Of a DNA stretch of 64,000 nt, positions 1 through 9,499 are shown in pieces (the stretch's first letter is position 1; each line of letters starts with the position of its first letter). A model generated the notes under the pieces. It was not told the origin of the DNA, made no database searches, and worked only from the letters and a program-made list of their open reading frames with translations. The stretch is from the NCBI GenBank assembly GCA_942159475.1, contig OW804096.1, forward strand, positions 87,709,784 through 87,773,783. Reading direction: 5' to 3'. Source of the DNA: Sthenelais limicola. Lineage: Eukaryota; Annelida; Polychaeta; Phyllodocida; Sigalionidae. The position numbers and the translations under genes were made by a program.

Positions 1-59
1 AAGCTCGGTAAATCCTTCCTCCGCGTTATTAAGTATATATGTGGAAGACGATGACATTT

Positions 60-449
60 TTATTGCTTAAACCGTCGTTTTTGAGTAGAAGTTTTTCTTT
101 TTCCTTTACCCTTTTTGCTGGGTGCTCTTTTTCTTCCTCCCGCTTTTTTGGTTTTGCGCCTAGTCTTATTGGCTTGCGATTTACCTCGTTTGCGCTGGGA
201 ATTTTTAGTGCCCGTCCTACCCCTTCCGCTTCTAGGCGATAAATGAGACTTGCATCTCATGCTTTTAGTTTTCTTTTCTTCGACTAACGCGGCTTTAGCT
301 CTCTCTACTACTTGCTCCGAAGGACTAACAACGACTATATCGCTGTTCACTCCTTTTCCTGTTTGTATTAGCCTCGTATTCGATTTTCCTATGGGATTTG
401 TAACCTTTGTCCATGTTTCAGAACTAGGCAAATACGGCACGAAACTCAT
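60..449 (-). CDS. Basic core-like protein of the Maverick
   Basis: A 129-residue protein with an ordinary N-terminal half and a C-terminal half packed with Lys, Arg, Ser and Gly. No known enzyme motif is visible. The composition resembles DNA-condensing core proteins of adenovirus-like virions, and a packaging role is an inference from composition and position only. Its start codon overlaps the stop codon of the preceding gene in an ATGA arrangement at 446-449, which suggests translation linked to its neighbour. Confidence 0.55.
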   Translation of the reverse strand: MSFVPYLPSSETWTKVTNPIGKSNTRLIQTGKGVNSDIVVVSPSEQVVERAKAALVEEKKTKSMRCKSHLSPRSGRGRTGTKNSQRKRGKSQANKTRRKTKKAGGRKRAPSKKGKGKRKTSTQKRRFKQ

Positions 450-844
450 TCTTTAGGAATTAATTGAAGTGTACACCTCACTTCCTCGCTTTGAACTGAA
501 GGCGGTGTTCCTTTTTCAGTCTTAATGTATATTCTTACTTTATCGCATGGACTTTCGGGTTTTACAGGCATAAAATACGGTATGCCCACTTCTCCGGTTA
601 AACTAGCTATTCTAAGTAAGTTTCTAAACTGATCTTTCGACAGAGAGTCATACTCCAACAAATCGCAATACACATACAAATCCTCTGTTAGCGTTGTTAC
701 ACCTTTAACTTGTATTTCCAATAACGCGCATTCCCACGCTCGCTCCTCAAAATTAACATTTGATCTAAGTTCCACTGTAAAGTCCCATGTTGTATTACAT
801 GGAAATTTATCCTTGGAATCGTTAGAGTTAACAAATAAATACAT
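446..844 (-). CDS. Putative minor virion protein of the Maverick
   Basis: A 132-residue acidic protein beginning with a short hydrophobic stretch and a pattern of Asn, Pro and Thr followed by alternating beta-like segments. From memory it resembles a conserved small protein of invertebrate Polintons with an N-terminal strand pattern of the type 'SN...NTTWDFTVEL' and a 'WECALLEIQV' segment. The function of that family is not established; a structural role is inference. Its ATG overlaps the integrase stop codon by one base (TAATG at 842-846) and its stop overlaps the start of the basic protein, so the three genes are packed without spacers. Confidence 0.55.
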   Translation of the reverse strand: MYLFVNSNDSKDKFPCNTTWDFTVELRSNVNFEERAWECALLEIQVKGVTTLTEDLYVYCDLLEYDSLSKDQFRNLLRIASLTGEVGIPYFMPVKPESPCDKVRIYIKTEKGTPPSVQSEEVRCTLQLIPKE

Positions 845-1977
845 TAGATTTTTTCAAAATCTATTAGTTCCTCCTCTGGGATCCAACTGTCAAATCTGGG
901 GTGCCAGCCATACCAACGAACTATATAGCCCGCTTTACCTTTAAGTTTTTTTTTCTTAATAACCTTTTCGACTCTATATGATGTATTTTCGTCTACGTGT
1001 ACTCGCTCCAACTCTTCGTCGTAGAACCTACCGTCAATAGGTTCGTTATCCCATGCTTTAATGCTATACTGCGCAATGCCCTGTTTTGCCTGCCTATCCA
1101 TTATTACAAACAACTCATTTGTCCAATGCTCGTTATACTGTCTGCTAAATGGATGCTTAGCTATTGATACACGAACAACATCATCTTTCTCAAAATTAAA
1201 TATACTTCTCCCTTTTGGTGGTCTTTTTTTCCTTCCCCTCTTAAGAAAGCTTTTCTTTTTTCTTGGTTCATACTGAATGTCCCAAATATCTACTTTTGAA
1301 GCTGTTAATGCGTTTACGGGACTGCGCTGTATACTCGTGTGAAAAGACAGATTGTATGATTCTGTAACGGACTCCAACACATCAATCCATCTATAAGACC
1401 GCTTGTAAAACATATATTTATTAAGTTTTGTTTTTAGTGTCTTTATTACACGCTCTGCGAAGTTCGCTTTGGTTTCATTTCTGGTGATAACTTGTTTAAT
1501 TCCTTTCTCCTTTAAAAGGCTTTTAACCCATTTATTATTAAATTCTGTTCCTCCGTCAGATCTTAAAACCTTTGGTTTATATTCACTGAATATAACCGCT
1601 AATGCCTTCGCAGTCTCTGCGCCCTTAACTGTTTTTAAAGGTTTTGTCCATGTATATCGAGTAAATATATCAATACATACAAGAAAATATGAAAAATTGT
1701 CATTTTTATCTTTTAACTTAGTAAAATGCGCGGTGTCTGCGTCATACTGAAAAAACTTTTTTGGAACAATAACTCGTTGTCTCTTTTTTGGTTCATCAGG
1801 TTCCTTAAACAAGGTGTACGTTTCCTGCTTCTCTAACCATTGTTCAATGTCTTTAAACTTAAACCTTTTTCCATCTTCTTTAGCCGCGGCATACAGTTTA
1901 CTACCCTCAGCGAATCCGGCTGGATGTTTGGGATTGTAGTATATCCCTTTTAAATAGCTGTCTACAGTCTCTCCCAT
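844..1977 (-). CDS. Maverick integrase (retroviral type) with C-terminal chromodomain
   Basis: A 377-residue integrase, intact. It would join element ends to host DNA. The catalytic core shows the DDE pattern: Asp in 'DADTAH' near residue 81, Asp in 'SDGGTEF' at about 141, and Glu in 'NFAERVIK' at about 175. After a basic linker, the last 55 residues ('YIVRWYGWHPRFDSW' near residues 347-361) match a chromodomain, which in other integrases steers insertion to chromatin. The expected N-terminal zinc-binding region is weak here. The ATG at 1977 overlaps the previous small gene by 16 bases. No lesion is seen, so this is the best preserved enzyme of the element. Confidence 0.92.
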   Translation of the reverse strand: MGETVDSYLKGIYYNPKHPAGFAEGSKLYAAAKEDGKRFKFKDIEQWLEKQETYTLFKEPDEPKKRQRVIVPKKFFQYDADTAHFTKLKDKNDNFSYFLVCIDIFTRYTWTKPLKTVKGAETAKALAVIFSEYKPKVLRSDGGTEFNNKWVKSLLKEKGIKQVITRNETKANFAERVIKTLKTKLNKYMFYKRSYRWIDVLESVTESYNLSFHTSIQRSPVNALTASKVDIWDIQYEPRKKKSFLKRGRKKRPPKGRSIFNFEKDDVVRVSIAKHPFSRQYNEHWTNELFVIMDRQAKQGIAQYSIKAWDNEPIDGRFYDEELERVHVDENTSYRVEKVIKKKKLKGKAGYIVRWYGWHPRFDSWIPEEELIDFEKI

Positions 1978-2314
1978 AACGCTGCCCAGTCAAAACTAAG
2001 TTTTCTTTTCTTCGCCTGCAATGGTATTCCAGGCGGTGGTTTGGAGTGTTGTTTTTTCCCCCTACCTCGTTTTAGTACGGTTTTTTCATCTGATAAATGC
2101 TCTGTAAGAGTAGAAGGATGTCGCAACAAAGGTTCTGCTTGCACTGTAGGCTCTGTAGGCCCTGAGAGTCAAGTTCCGTTTTTACATCCCGTAAAGTTTC
2201 CGAAAATGACTTCTTTGCTTCTGGTTCTGCAGTTTTTATTACTTCTGGCTCTACGGTTTTTAAAGACTGCCATGAAATATATTGGTCGTACGGTACCAAT
2301 GCCATCTTTTTCAT
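1962..2314 (-). pseudogene. Small Maverick gene read in two frames (frameshift)
   Basis: Two minus-strand open stretches, 2072-2314 and 1962-2144, overlap in different frames. The first begins with 'MKKMALVPYDQYISW' and runs acidic; the second carries a basic segment and ends with 'SFDWAALWERL'. Their order and the abrupt change in composition around 2130-2145 suggest one gene with a single-base frameshift; alternatively only the upstream frame is real. I do not recognise a domain. It lies just upstream of the integrase and overlaps its start. Confidence 0.4.
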
Positions 2315-2360
2315 TGCGCAAGTTCTAGTAGGTTTGCTCTTTTATCTCTCTTTTCTAACC

Positions 2361-2870
2361 TTAGCCGTTAAGAGAGCAACTGCTTGCGATTTGTACGCCA
2401 CTGGTCTTTCTTTCGTCCTCTTCTTCGTCAGGGCCGTCACACACATCAAGTGAAAACGGAGCTGCTGGATGCCTCCCGGGCAAATAACCTTCTTGGTTCA
2501 TGGTCTGTGTTTTATACCTTTCATAGAGCTCCATTCGTCTGCTATTCCGGACTGTTTGCTTCTTTAGCTCGGTCACCTGGCCAACAAGCCTGCTTAGCGT
2601 TTCTACGGTATAAGTAATGTCTAATAATTTTCTTTTTGCCGGTTCGCATTTCGGTGAATGAAACGCGTGCTCAGCTTGTACAACGTCCCCGTCTTGCCAT
2701 GAATGTAGCTTAATCCCGCAGTGGAAACATTGCACTTCATCTCTAAATCCTGTATAGAAAAATCCATTGCTCGCCAAAACATACTTGGAAATAAAGTGTC
2801 TCCAATTTCTAAATGTTTCCAGCCTTTCTCCGTATTCCGAGAACATCGGAGACATGGGTAAAGGAGCCAT
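2361..2870 (-). CDS. BIR-domain (inhibitor-of-apoptosis-like) protein
   Basis: A 169-residue protein with one baculoviral IAP repeat near residues 12-80. The zinc ligands follow the canonical spacing: Cys48, Cys51, His68 and Cys75 (C-x2-C-x16-H-x6-C), with the usual Gly and Trp residues around them. The C-terminal half is a helical and acidic tail with no RING finger, so it resembles a single-BIR protein rather than a full IAP. In cells such proteins bind caspases or other partners; for a virus-like element a role in blocking host cell death is an inference. It sits between the ATPase remnant and the small gene upstream of integrase, on the same strand. Confidence 0.85.
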   Translation of the reverse strand: MAPLPMSPMFSEYGERLETFRNWRHFISKYVLASNGFFYTGFRDEVQCFHCGIKLHSWQDGDVVQAEHAFHSPKCEPAKRKLLDITYTVETLSRLVGQVTELKKQTVRNSRRMELYERYKTQTMNQEGYLPGRHPAAPFSLDVCDGPDEEEDERKTSGVQIASSCSLNG

Positions 2871-2950
2871 TTTAAATGGTAATGGTTTAAATTGCCTCTC
2901 CTTCTACTACCTCGTTTCAAGTAATGCTCTTTACCCCGTTATTTCTCGCT

Positions 2951-3235
2951 TTATATGTACACTACGGGATCCTCGTCGGGAAAAACCCTAGTCCACAATT
3001 TCATCTCTAAGTGGTTGTGTGGTGAAAGATCAACTAGTAAATATGAATATGGCGTGCTAATTGCATCAGCATATGCCTCCTTGAGTAAACCTGACATCCC
3101 CATTTGTGAGTCCAATCGGGATATTTGTTGAATATCACGCGGGTTTTTAAAGAGTACATTATAATGAGTGTTAAGACTAATACCCCGACTTGACTTTCCT
3201 TGAGAATATATATTTTGTGAGATAAAAATAACAGC
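2951..3235 (-). pseudogene. Packaging ATPase (FtsK/HerA, A32-like) C-terminal fragment
   Basis: An open frame of 95 codons follows directly after the stop codon that ends the polymerase frame, in the same frame. It contains 'VIFISQNIYSQ', 'SLNTHYNVLFKNPRD' and 'TPYSYLLVDLSPH', which I recognise as the C-terminal part of the Polinton/adintovirus genome-packaging ATPase. The Walker A and Walker B segments that should lie upstream are absent, and polymerase sequence takes their place. The simplest reading is an internal deletion that removed the 5' part of the ATPase gene and the 3' end of the polymerase gene. The stop is TAA at 2951-2953. Confidence 0.75.
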
Positions 3236-5236
3236 CTAGGGACATTGAAAAATTTCATTGCATCTAGGTTCATCTCGATGAAACTGACACAGCATATATA
3301 AATAGAGTTGCTCAACATTCACGAATACTTTATCTTCCCATTTTATTTTACAGGGATATTCCATTGAGAGAGGACTAGTCTGATCAAACCAATAAGCGAT
3401 ATCATCTTTCCACGGGCACAGTTCTATATCTAAACAACGGGTTGAAACCCCGTCTTCCAGTACCTCTCTTTTACAATAAAAGTACGTAAACCCGCTTCGA
3501 TTTTGTTCATAGGTGTAAATTCCATTTTGTTTTGCCCTGAAGCTTCTGTTTACCCCTTGCTTTGGTTTCTGTGTTTGTAAAACGGAACTGTATGTTAGAT
3601 ATACATTTTCCATTCGACTTTTATTAATACCCTTGCAACTAAATTTAATATGATCTCCATCTTTTAGCATATACGTTTTGCTTGCTAAACATATAAGTTC
3701 CTCTCCTTCTGCCTCTAATTTAAATGAACCCGGTTTTCTTTGGTCTCTTCTTTCATGAACATCACAACATTTTCTTGGAAACCAAACCAGATCAAGACAA
3801 TCGTCACACCTGTTGTATATTTCACGGTTAAACTGTTCTTTTAGTTCTGGTCGAACAGCCTCTGCCAGGGTTTTATTCGCAATGCCTAAATAGTAACAGT
3901 CCATGTCCATTTCTCCGATACAAAAGTCGTTCCTATCTATGTAGATGTCCAAGCAGTCGTAGTAAAACTCTAGCATTCTTTTTTTAGCGTACTGAAGAAT
4001 AAAAAATCCTAAATATATTGGAAGGTTTAAAACAATCTTTCTTTTCGCCATTTCAAGTTCATAATGACCCTGCCCTAGTTCAGCCATTTTACGGTATAAG
4101 GGGCTATTCACCTTAAGCATTGCTGTGTTTTTTTTGTCCGTATAAAACACATTTCTATGCTTTTCTTTCGACATGATCATTCCTCCATATGCGCTGGTAC
4201 CAATTAATTTCATTGTATCTGCAATAATGCTCTGAGAAGGGTCACTATCTCCTTTTATTCGAGCTTCCGTCACGTCCGCTACAAAAGGTTTGAAACACTG
4301 AGCTTTACGGAATTCAACAACTTGGTAAATTTGCGTTACTTTTAAACCATGGTCAAGATACCATTTCAACAATGGGCTTGCTAATAGTAACCGCCTAGCT
4401 CTCGTACCCGAAATTAAAAGCTTGCGACTATCTTGTGACAGCTGAAATTTCTCACAGTGACTTTTCATGTGTTCTCCTATTATATCATAATGTACATCCG
4501 TTGTACAAAATAACGGACACATTTCACCGAAATACTTTTCCGACTTTTCTCCTGCCGGAATTTGTATGTCCACTTCAATCATGCCAAACAAATCCTCTGA
4601 TTGGACCGCTTTTAATATAGTATCTTCTGTTACCCGAGATGGATATTTGGAATAGAACTTGGGTAAATATTTTTGGCTAAATATTTTCAATTCGCTATTC
4701 AGTGACATCTCTTTACGAATAAAGCATTCCTTATATAATTGAATATTATATCCCCAGTCTATAAGTCTTCGATTTCTCTCTTGGGTACGCTTGTTTCTTT
4801 TTAGGCGTAGTTCTTCATTCATTTTATATTTTAGGCACTCACAACCATGAAAAAAACATCCCAAAACCTCTATTACAAGATTTAAATGCGCCGAAAAACC
4901 ATCAACTAAAAAACTTCCTATTCTAATTTCCTTACCATTATTGCAAGCATGTTTAATGTTCATGGTGGGATCTTTAAAGTTTAGCCAGTCTAGCTATATG
5001 TACATAAGCATATATTTCTGAAGCTTCTCAGGACTAAAGTTAAACTCTTTTTCTCTTCTTATGTAAAATCCAATAGGCATGTTTTCCCCTATCGCCGAAA
5101 GGTAAAGTGCGGATGCGTCATATCCAACAATTTTTTGACATATGGCCGAACCTTCTGGTCTTAGTTTAGTTTCTCCTGCTACTAACTTCCTATGGAATAT
5201 AATGGAAGGTCCACCAATAATATTTTTGTTAATAAT
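3236..5236 (-). pseudogene. Polymerase palm, thumb and NADAR-like tail
   Basis: The palm starts next to the LINE with 'NIIGGPSIIFHR' and motif A 'GYDASALYL'. A single in-frame TAG at 4994-4996 interrupts it. Beyond it come 'EVLGCFFHGC', motif B around 'LIGTSAYGG', and the motif C position, which reads 'MDMDCYY' where family members usually have an Asp-Thr-Asp core. After the thumb, a C-terminal extension ('YPCKIKWEDK', 'VNVEQLYLY') looks like the beginning of a NADAR/YbiA-type domain and is cut off at 3236. The first residues that seem to precede the palm (from 5257 to 5237) are LINE sequence read backwards. Confidence 0.78.
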
Positions 5237-5243
5237 TGACACT

Positions 5244-6329
5244 CTTGTTTCTTTCATCGACTTCCGTAAGGCATTCGACCTTGTAAATCATTCAATTCTA
5301 ACATCCAAATTAAAACACATAGGCATTGATGGGCCCCTCCTGAATTGGTGCAAATCGTACCTCCAGAACAGAAAGCAACTAACAATAGTTAATAACAATC
5401 TCTCTGACAAGGCACCCACCACAACTGGAGTCCCTCAGGGATCCATTATAGGGCCCTTAATGTTCATCATCTTTATCAACGACATTTCATCCAATATTAG
5501 AAACACAAAGATATCATTATACGCAGATGACACCCTAATATATACACATGGCAAAGATCTTGATACACTTTACTCCAACATGCAGAACTCAATAGACTCC
5601 CTCCACACCTGGTGTACCAATAACCTATTTCTCGTTAATGCATCAAAATCAAATACAATGTTCATTTCTAGATCCAACCAAAACAGGAAATTGTGCAAAA
5701 CTAAAGCAATACTATACAATGACAACCAACTGAAACTAGTACCTACGTATAAATATCTAGGCTTCTTAATTGACGACAAAATGAACTTTCGGCCTCACAC
5801 AAACCAAACAATTAAAACAATTGCACATAAAACCCACCAATTATATAAAATAAGGAAATATATAGATGCTCACACTGCCCTTCAAATTTACAAAACTAAG
5901 ATTCTCCCATACTTCGACTACTGCGATGTTATATTGCACAACTCTAATACCCAGTTAATGCAGAAACTCCAGAGGTTACAGAACAGGTCCCTGAAAATAG
6001 CCATGAACATGCCATTCGATACTCCCACCATCCAACTACATGCCCAAGCTAGAATCCCTCTCCTGGAAAATAGAAGGAAAACACACTTAAGAGCGCTTGC
6101 CTACAGAAAATCTAAAATCCCTGAATTAGTCAACCACCCAACGAGGCCCACAAGAGGAAATGAGGGTATTACCCTCAGAACCCCAAGATTCCTAACTAAA
6201 TATGGTCGCAACTCAATCCAGATAAAATGTGCTCACTCGTGGAATGAACTTTCGGCCAGACAACGCGGAATAGGTACTATCGAAGCATTCAAATCAAACC
6301 AGAGAATTTGGCTACAATCACTTTTTTAA
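5244..6329 (+). pseudogene. Reverse transcriptase C-terminal part of the inserted LINE
   Basis: About 362 codons remain open. They begin at motif A ('FIDFRKAFDLVNH'), pass the 'GVPQGSIIGPLMF' motif and the catalytic 'YADDT' box, then 'YKYLGFLIDD' and a thumb/C-terminal region ending 'SNQRIWLQSLF'. The endonuclease and upstream fingers are missing. The frame appears open further left to 5142, but that part is polymerase-gene sequence in antisense and not LINE protein. Confidence 0.88.
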
Positions 6330-6374
6330 CCCAATTTATCTATCAACCAATCTACCCTGACTATATACATAGAA

Positions 6375-6737
6375 CACTAACACTCAGAGACAGTGGCAAA
6401 GTGACTCCTCCCCTGCTATATCCTTCCCTCACATAGCATATCATAAGCATTAAGATACTTACTCACGGTAATTAATTGACTTGACACTGTACATACAAGA
6501 AACAGTATAGTAAACTCTACGAGCACTAACACTCCGAGTCAGTGGCAAAGTGACTTATCAGCTGATCTATTCTACTACTACACAAACCTATGAATGAACG
6601 CTAACACTCCGAGATAGTGGCAAAGTGCGTCTCTTTTAAACCATATATACTGTATATACTGTACATCTGTAAATCTTAAATTGTCTTTGAATATTGTTTT
6701 TTGAAGGACACTAACACTCCGAGACAGTGGCAAAGTG
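6375..6737 (+). repeat. Four dispersed 29-bp units in the LINE 3' untranslated region
   Basis: Near-identical units lie at 6375-6403, 6524-6552, 6599-6627 and 6709-6737. The consensus starts CACTAACACTCCGAGA and ends CAGTGGCAAAGTG. Each contains CACT and AGTG words that can pair, so each unit could form a small hairpin in RNA. The spacing is irregular (about 149, 75 and 110 bp) and the spacer sequences differ, so this is not a simple tandem array. Confidence 0.9.
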
Positions 6738-6888
6738 ATTCCCTGATTTTTCCTAGAATATCACATAAATGTAACATAACTTGTATATTGCCTGCTCAAT
6801 GTTTGTACACCTGGGGCCTGTGAAAAACCCTGGTTTGGGATTTCGCAACCCAGTATAAATAAAAGTTTAAAAAAAAAAAAAAAAAAAA

Positions 6889-8754
6889 AATAATATTGTA
6901 CAAATCTCTTAGTTCCGGAGGAATTTTACAAAAATAAGCACCTTGTTTCGCTCCGGAGTCATACAGCATTCTGCGTGCTAATCCCGGTACTGAAATACCC
7001 ACTTTAAATGCATCAATTCCTCTTTCAAAGTAAAATGCCTGTAGTTTAATGGTTGCTAAAACAAACCCAAAAGTATCTGCATTGTTGTACCATATTAAAA
7101 AATCTTTCATTGTTTTCATACTGCGTTCCTCCCATACACTCTGCATTTCATTATACTCATCTATTGATATATTGCTTTTTTTCATGCTTGAGTAAAATGC
7201 CTCGTGCGGTGGAAGCTGAGTGTCTTTCAACTTTTCGACATTATCCATATATTCATACGGAAAGCACCCTTTTAAATATTGCTCTGGAACTTTGTATGCT
7301 TTCAAAAATTTAGCATAGGAACAACCCGGTGCCAAAAAGTTTGAAATGTCCATAAATCTGAAGCAATCGTTCTGCACTACCAAGTACGAGTTGTTCCTTT
7401 TAGCTACAAAATTTGTATTATCCGCCAGTTTCATGTGTTTAAAAAATAATTCTTTAATCAAATTAATATCATAGTTTGAAGAATTGAATCCAAACACTGG
7501 CAACACTTGTGTATATTCCCCAAATCTTATTTTTAGCCTTTGCAAGTGTCGGTGCATCATTTTCTTTGATTTAGTTTCAGAACATATCAATTCCTCCATA
7601 ATATTCATTTCCTCGCTTTCTTGCTCTTCTAGTATATCCATTGATATTATGGCTGACAGTCCCTCATCGTCTAGTTCGCCTCTTTCATTGACAGCGTTTT
7701 CTTCGTCTTCTTCGGGTTCAACATGCCATTGTTGTAACTTTGCGTCTAATTCTTGCATAACAGACTTCCACTTACTTTCAGCTAGGGTTTTCGCTGTTTT
7801 CTGAATAATGTTAAGCTTTTCAAACATTAACCTTAACAGTTCATCCAAATTTTCGTGTACGAAACAATCCGGCTGGGTGTGCCCCTCTACATTACTGCAA
7901 ATACTCACAGAAATGGGCTTGTGATTTTGCAACCAAACTAATTTTTCTGAGTTTTGTTCATAAACCTTTGTTAAAACGCTTTCAAAATCAAAAGTAGCAA
8001 ACCATGGATATGTTATCTCATTGGTGCATATTCCAACATCATGCAATTCTTCAAATATTGTTTTCGTTTGAGAAAAGACACCTCCATGTAGTTCATATCT
8101 CGTTTGTGCCAAACATCCATTACGATGCCTCATTAATTCCATTTTCTGATTAAATATTCTATGGCATTCTTCGCATTGGAATTTATGTGCATATGCTTTA
8201 AAATCAGATATGTAGCTCAAGTGCTCCTCGTACATATTTAAATATAATATTGTCGTAAATAGTTCTTTTGATAGATAACGCAAAATTACCGAATCATCTG
8301 GCTGCAAGTCGTATACATTTAAGCACACCTGGAAACATTGTTCAAAATCTGTAAATTCCTCCATTAACAACCCTTTAAATTCTGCTGGGTTTTGGGGAAG
8401 AGAACGATTTAGAACATTTTCATTAAACTCTCTCCATTCGGTGTATAACCTTCTAGTTTCACATTCCATATCTTCTGCTCCTCTATGAATACTTAATGCT
8501 CTAAATGCACAAAGTTTATCTCTAACAACCATAGTACGATTATTAATTGTGTCTAAGCACAATACACTTTTTTTCCTCTGTAAATACTCTGGACAAAATC
8601 CTCGTCCCAATGGCCATTTTGTTAATGTTATAAAATATCCCACATTTAAAATAATAACCGGTTTCCATTTAGAATTGGGTCTCATACGCCTAACGAGTTC
8701 GTGCAAGTCTAAATTTCTTAGCCGCGTTCTTAATCTTAAAAACCCCGTTTGATT
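6889..8754 (-). pseudogene. Polymerase exonuclease and linker segment
   Basis: Roughly 620 codons, ending where the LINE poly(A) begins. A further zinc-finger-like motif ('FQCEECHRIF') is followed by the 3'-5' exonuclease motifs: Exo I 'ATFDFES', Exo II 'FGFNSSNYDIN' and Exo III 'WYNNADTFGF'. An acidic insert of about 90 residues separates Exo I from Exo II. No ATG precedes the segment in frame, which supports its linkage to the zinc-finger part. The last eight or so residues before the poly(A) belong to the palm entry region that continues at about 5230. Confidence 0.8.
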
Positions 8755-9375
8755 TTATATATACATTGGTTCACTAAAAACGCTAGCATTCGAAAATGGA
8801 ATAAAATATCTCAGTTCACCTGTTTCGGAATGTCTTAGCAATACTCCCAAGCTTACATCCACTTTAAATGCATGGTCTACTTCATTAGAAATTTGATCGA
8901 TATGGGAGTCTATTTCTTCTACACCCCCATTTAAATCATTCGTTGGAAAATTAAAGTGCATTGTCATTTCTCCTCTTCTGTGCGTTCTTAATACATGCCC
9001 TCTGTTCGCATTGAAAGCCATCTGAATGTCTTGGTCATCTCCCCATGGTGCATTATCCCACGGAACGTCTTGTAAACCATTTCCACTTCCATGTAAATGT
9101 CCTCTATGGATATACAAGTCTTTACGATTATTGCATTTCTTCCCACACGTTCTGCATTTGTACATGCGTTGATTATGCAATACTGCATGTTTAAGCGCAT
9201 CTTTCTTGTTCTGAGGTCTATATCCACATACAGCACAAGACTTCTGAACCAAGCAAATGCTTTTGTGACGCTTTTTGTTGTACGTTCTAGTAAATATTCT
9301 TCCGCAATACTGGCAACTCATTGTTGAACTTGCGCACTTCGTTAGTATGGTCTTTAAATAAATCATAAACAACAT
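8755..9375 (-). pseudogene. Polymerase N-terminal zinc-finger segment
   Basis: This 206-codon stretch has three C2H2/C2HC-like fingers in its first third ('CQYCGRIF', 'CAVCGYRP', 'CRTCGKKC', each followed by His or Cys ligands), then an acidic linker and a segment ending 'FIPFSNASVF'. The frame is the same as that of the next segment and only one TAA (8755-8757) lies between them; the next segment has no ATG near its beginning. I therefore read it as the N-terminus of the polymerase rather than a separate transcription factor, although a separate zinc-finger protein cannot be excluded. Confidence 0.6.
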
Positions 9376-9499
9376 TTGTTTAATATATGTTTATATATCT
9401 CTTTCATAACATTATTTCAGTTTAAACTTCATTTTATACACCATTACACTATAAATCAATCACTCACAATAGATATGTGTGTAAAAACTATGTACAAAG

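Larger units (their letters stand above)
5237..6888 (+). mobile_element. 5'-truncated non-LTR retrotransposon (CR1/Jockey group) inserted in the polymerase gene
   Basis: The insertion lies opposite to the polymerase. It starts at about 5237, inside the reverse-transcriptase domain, and ends with 20 to 22 A residues at 6869-6890. AATAAT occurs on both sides (5231-5236 and 6889-6894), a likely target-site duplication although the A-run makes its exact length ambiguous. The 3' untranslated region (6330-6868) contains four copies of a 29-bp unit described separately. Truncation at the 5' end is the normal result of incomplete target-primed reverse transcription. Confidence 0.88.
3236..9375 (-). 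pseudogene. Protein-primed family B DNA polymerase, interrupted
   Basis: One long polymerase gene can be followed on the minus strand from 9375 to 3236, broken at four points. A TAA at 8755-8757 separates the zinc-finger N-terminus from the exonuclease part in the same frame. A LINE sits at 5237-6888. A TAG at 4994-4996 interrupts the palm region in frame. A TAG at 3236-3238 marks the place where the ATPase tail is abutted. The family replicates linear genomes from a terminal protein. The parts are described in the next three entries. No restored version is given here. Confidence 0.88.

Noticed and set aside
3034..3318. 94-codon minus-strand frame
   Set aside because: Out of frame with both the polymerase tail and the ATPase remnant, which have recognisable motifs over the same bases.
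5142..5243. N-terminal 35 codons of the plus-strand RT frame
   Set aside because: This part is Maverick polymerase sequence in antisense; the LINE starts at about 5237.
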